Source: Gracilaria domingensis
Lineage: Eukaryota > Rhodophyta > Florideophyceae > Gracilariales > Gracilariaceae
Direction of reading: 5' to 3'
Length of the DNA: 64,000 nucleotides
Assembly: GCA_022539475.1 (NCBI GenBank)
Contig: VCMS01000003.1
Location: forward strand, 270,983 to 334,982
Each line of letters begins with the position of its first letter. Position 1 is the stretch's first letter. The translations under genes and the position numbers were made by a program. This document shows positions 61,475 through 64,000 of this stretch, piece by piece. The notes under the pieces are model-generated. The model did no database searches. It was not told where the DNA came from and was given only the letters and a program-made list of their open reading frames with translations.

Positions 61475-62475
61475 TAAGACTCGAAGCAGAAACCAACCTC
61501 TATAGCGTGATATGTCGAGCTATAATCGTATTGACGCCCGCTCTAGTTCGGAAATGACAGAGCCAAATAGCACCTGAATGAGTTGCAGTCTGTTCGTAAC
61601 CTTCGCCACCGCAGAAGAAATGCTATTGTGGCTGATCTTTTGGAAACTGAGACACTCGGTTGCTCGGTACAACCGTAATGAGTTGCAAAGAGTAGAGCAA
61701 GACAAAGATAAGCTGAAATCGGATGCCAAGTTATCTGTCAGAGAAAAGGTTTATCCTCACCAAATAGCGCTCCTGGCACGCAGATACCCAATCAGAGCCG
61801 CGCTCTTTGCAACTACGTCAAACCGTCGATGTCGGGCCACCAGCCGAAGTATTGTGGAAGCTTTCGTTCGATCGTTCACTCGGGCAGAACTTCTGTCTGG
61901 CCTGTATGAATCACCAGCTACGCATGAAGCATCAGCCTTGATCACATGTATTCTCTGAACTTGTGACGAGACAATCAATGGCATACGTGAGCAATACAAT
62001 CTAAATAAGGCTGTCGTTTTCAACATAGTATGATGATGAAGCACACGAATCGTGGCCTGGAACTCATTTGAGCTAGATGCAACCTCCATTTCACGCGCAT
62101 TTGCGGATGACAGAGCATGAGGGAGGTGCAAACAATCTCAACCTCAGGTTAGGTGCTTATCTGGTTCATTGGCAAGGAACTCCGTTGCCAACATGTATCT
62201 ACCCCGTACATAGATGGGTGAAGTTTAGAAAGGTTCAATTCCTGGTTAACAAATTTTTGATTTCACGCAACAGCAACATACCTCGTTTGTTCGTACATAC
62301 CGAAGCAAATCATTTGGCTTCATCTCGACTCGAGTCTGAGAAGGAATAGGTTGTGTCCGTTTGTTTCACACGGAAGAGAAGCTTGTTCATCTCAATTTCT
62401 TGACGTATTGGAGCTTTTGGCAACCTTAATCATCACGATAATCTCAAAGTACTGTGCCCTTCTTTGTCCATCCTG
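61475..62475. other. Divergent promoter region
   Basis: About 1 kb between the FMO start (minus) and the SET gene (plus). Frames at 61578-61958 (plus) and 61757-62131 (minus) lack features. A B-box-like GGTTCAATTCC near 62234 was examined as a tRNA and rejected. Confidence 0.5.
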
Positions 62476-63903
62476 ATGTTGCCCACAAGTTTTGTATCTC
62501 CGATTCTCCTGCCACTTCATCGATCGTCTCCAAACCGATGTCCACGCAAGCGAGTAAGAGTCACCCTTGCCCTTCCATCTCCGTTCTCTTCCGCTCCATC
62601 TCCATTCTCTCCCACTCCAGTGAAAAGCCCAGTTGCAAAGAAATCAGCGAAATTCGTTGAATGGCTGCGTGAGAACGGAATGTACCTTTCCGAAGAAGCG
62701 ACATGGGGCAGGCCTAAGCATCCATTGGCTATTGCTGATGAGACGACTGACGATGGGGAAGTTTCTGGGAGAGGGTTGATAGCAGTCAAACCAATTCTAC
62801 AAGGGGAGGCAATTTTTGAAGTTCCTTATGAGCTTATTCTTACGAAGGAACTCGCTCTACAAAGCTTACCATTGGATGATGATGTAGACGAATATATCGC
62901 AATCGCTTGTTTTCTTATCTCCGAAAGAGCAAAAGGGGAAGACAGTTTCTGGAAACCTTACCTCGACATCCTACCGGTCGATGAGGACCTGATTCCTCTG
63001 TTTCGCTGGTCTGAAGATGATCTTGCGCTGCTGAAAGGGAGCCCTTGCCTATCAGCGTGCACAAGCCTTCGACTGAAACTTGAACAAGAGTTTGAGTCAG
63101 CACGTAACCAGCACTTTTCAAAAAACCCAGAGCACTTTCCTGGAGACGTGTTTTGTAAGGACGCATGGGAATGGGCTTTTGCAATCCTCTTTTCTCGGGC
63201 GATTATGTTGACGGCCGAGCAAAAGATTGCTCTCGTTCCGTATGCAGACCTCCTCAACCACAATCCTTTTTGTTCAAACTACATTGACGTCCAAAATAAA
63301 CTACTTCTGGATCGGAAAGTGGTTGCATTGTACACAGACAGGCCATACGGCAAGATGGATCAGGTATTCGTCACATATGGTCCCAAATCCAACTCGGACT
63401 TGCTACTCCTCTACGGGTTCGTTTCAGACCGAAACCCGTACGACTCTGTGGAAATTGTCGTTTCGCTTTCGGAATCCGATCCGCTCTACGATCGAAAAAT
63501 GGAATACATGCAGCTATCGGGCATTTCTGAAAGCACCCCATTTCCCCTTTACCGTGATCGCTATCCCATGGAACTCATAGAGTTTCTCCGGTTTTGTGTT
63601 GCTGACGAAGAAGAATTCAACAATGCTGATTTTGGCGACTTTATTAACGAAGTGAATGAGACGCTGGTCGCACAGGCACTGATAGATGCATGTCACGCAG
63701 CTCTAAAGAATTACCCCCAAAGCAGAGCGGACGACGACAAATTAATCGCAGATAGAAAGATGTTTCAGATGTTAAGCCTCAAGCAAAGATGGGCTGTGAG
63801 ACAGAGAAGGGCCGAAAAGCGAATCCTCGAACGCACCATAAATAATATTGAGCAAGAAATGTCAGAACCGACCTTCATGTTTACAGAGACGAATAATACT
63901 TAA
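62476..63903 (+). CDS. SET-domain methyltransferase, Rubisco LSMT-like, plastid-targeted
   Basis: A 475-residue protein-lysine methyltransferase of the Rubisco large-subunit methyltransferase (LSMT)/SETD3-like class. The N-terminus (about 45 residues) is rich in Ser, Pro, Arg and Leu, like a plastid transit peptide. The SET domain begins at GRGLIAVKPILQGEAIFEVP (cited as GRGLIAV) and is split by the i-SET insert, with SFWKPYLDILP, VPYADLLNHNP (cofactor-binding NH) and FVTYGPKSNSDLLLLYGFV (catalytic Tyr region). The C-terminal Rubisco-substrate-binding helical domain fills the rest. Substrates in plants include Rubisco and fructose-bisphosphate aldolase; which applies here is unknown. The start is the ATG at 62476. 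Confidence 0.88.
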   Translation: MLPTSFVSPILLPLHRSSPNRCPRKRVRVTLALPSPFSSAPSPFSPTPVKSPVAKKSAKFVEWLRENGMYLSEEATWGRPKHPLAIADETTDDGEVSGRGLIAVKPILQGEAIFEVPYELILTKELALQSLPLDDDVDEYIAIACFLISERAKGEDSFWKPYLDILPVDEDLIPLFRWSEDDLALLKGSPCLSACTSLRLKLEQEFESARNQHFSKNPEHFPGDVFCKDAWEWAFAILFSRAIMLTAEQKIALVPYADLLNHNPFCSNYIDVQNKLLLDRKVVALYTDRPYGKMDQVFVTYGPKSNSDLLLLYGFVSDRNPYDSVEIVVSLSESDPLYDRKMEYMQLSGISESTPFPLYRDRYPMELIEFLRFCVADEEEFNNADFGDFINEVNETLVAQALIDACHAALKNYPQSRADDDKLIADRKMFQMLSLKQRWAVRQRRAEKRILERTINNIEQEMSEPTFMFTETNNT

Positions 63904-64000
63904 CAACAGCAAAAACACGCACTCCGTCTCTCGGCTGCCACCCAGTAAAGCTTAGCATTCGTTTCATTTCATTCGAAACTCGCGGGCATAGAAGTGAAGT
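63904..64000. other. 3' flank of the SET gene, window edge
   Basis: Only 97 bp remain after the stop codon; nothing recognised. Confidence 0.5.

Noticed and set aside
62155-62265. Possible tRNA with B-box-like GGTTCAATTCC and a GTTC...GAAC D-arm
   Set aside because: T-stem pairs only over three bases and no acceptor stem or anticodon arm could be drawn, even allowing an intron.

Overview
The window looks like nuclear DNA of a photosynthetic eukaryote with few introns, most likely a red alga. This placement is an inference from gene content and style; no marker gene settles it. The evidence is as follows. There are about 27 genes in 64 kb. Introns are rare (three genes, four introns of 74-112 nt with GTAAGT/GTACGT donors and CTAAC-type branch sites). 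Proteins appear targeted to plastid, mitochondrion and peroxisome. Several genes have a clear TATA box. Base composition swings sharply: GC- and CpG-rich islands (about 3.9-7.5, 24.3-25.5, 31.5-35, 48.6-55 kb) alternate with gene-poor, repeat-bearing, more AT-rich stretches (about 11.8-21, 37-41, 57.7-60 kb).

Layout. 0-8 kb: GET4, a small zinc-binding ORF, mitochondrial porin VDAC (one intron, resolved here), a bHLH-GAF regulator and a coiled-coil protein. 8.3-11.8 kb: two divergent wax-ester synthase/DGAT genes, one intact and one cut by a single in-frame TAG, with two weak candidate relics nearby. 12-21 kb: mostly non-coding, with two orphan genes that have TATA boxes. 21-30 kb: a secreted kelch protein ending in a hedgehog-type Hint domain, tail to tail with a spondin-domain membrane protein; then an orphan gene, a multi-span (Wntless-like) membrane domain fused to a class 3 lipase, and a probable ATP synthase subunit f. 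30-37 kb: an organellar-type EEP nuclease/phosphatase, a glyoxalase-fold protein, ESCRT-I VPS23/TSG101 (one intron) and a plastid alpha/beta hydrolase resembling pheophytinase. 38-46 kb: a claudin/PMP22-like four-span protein, a kelch-cytochrome b561 fusion and peroxin PEX3. 46-58 kb: a three-KH RNA-binding protein, a chlorophyll b reductase-like SDR, a C2H2 zinc-finger locus split over two frames, an AIR/ZCCHC7-type zinc-knuckle protein and Elongator ELP3. 58-64 kb: a small RG-rich protein, a repeat-rich stretch with a tRNA-like relic, an FMO-type flavoprotein and a Rubisco-LSMT-like SET methyltransferase.

The genes do not form one pathway. Three themes stand out. One is a run of modules best known from animal secretion, signalling and junctions (Hint, Spondin_N, Wntless-like, claudin-like) in an apparent alga. 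A second is two genes whose relatives act in chlorophyll breakdown (NYC1/NOL-like SDR, pheophytinase-like hydrolase). The third is unusual domain fusions (kelch-Hint, kelch-b561, membrane domain-lipase, bHLH-GAF). All calls come from reading the sequence by eye; no database search was possible.
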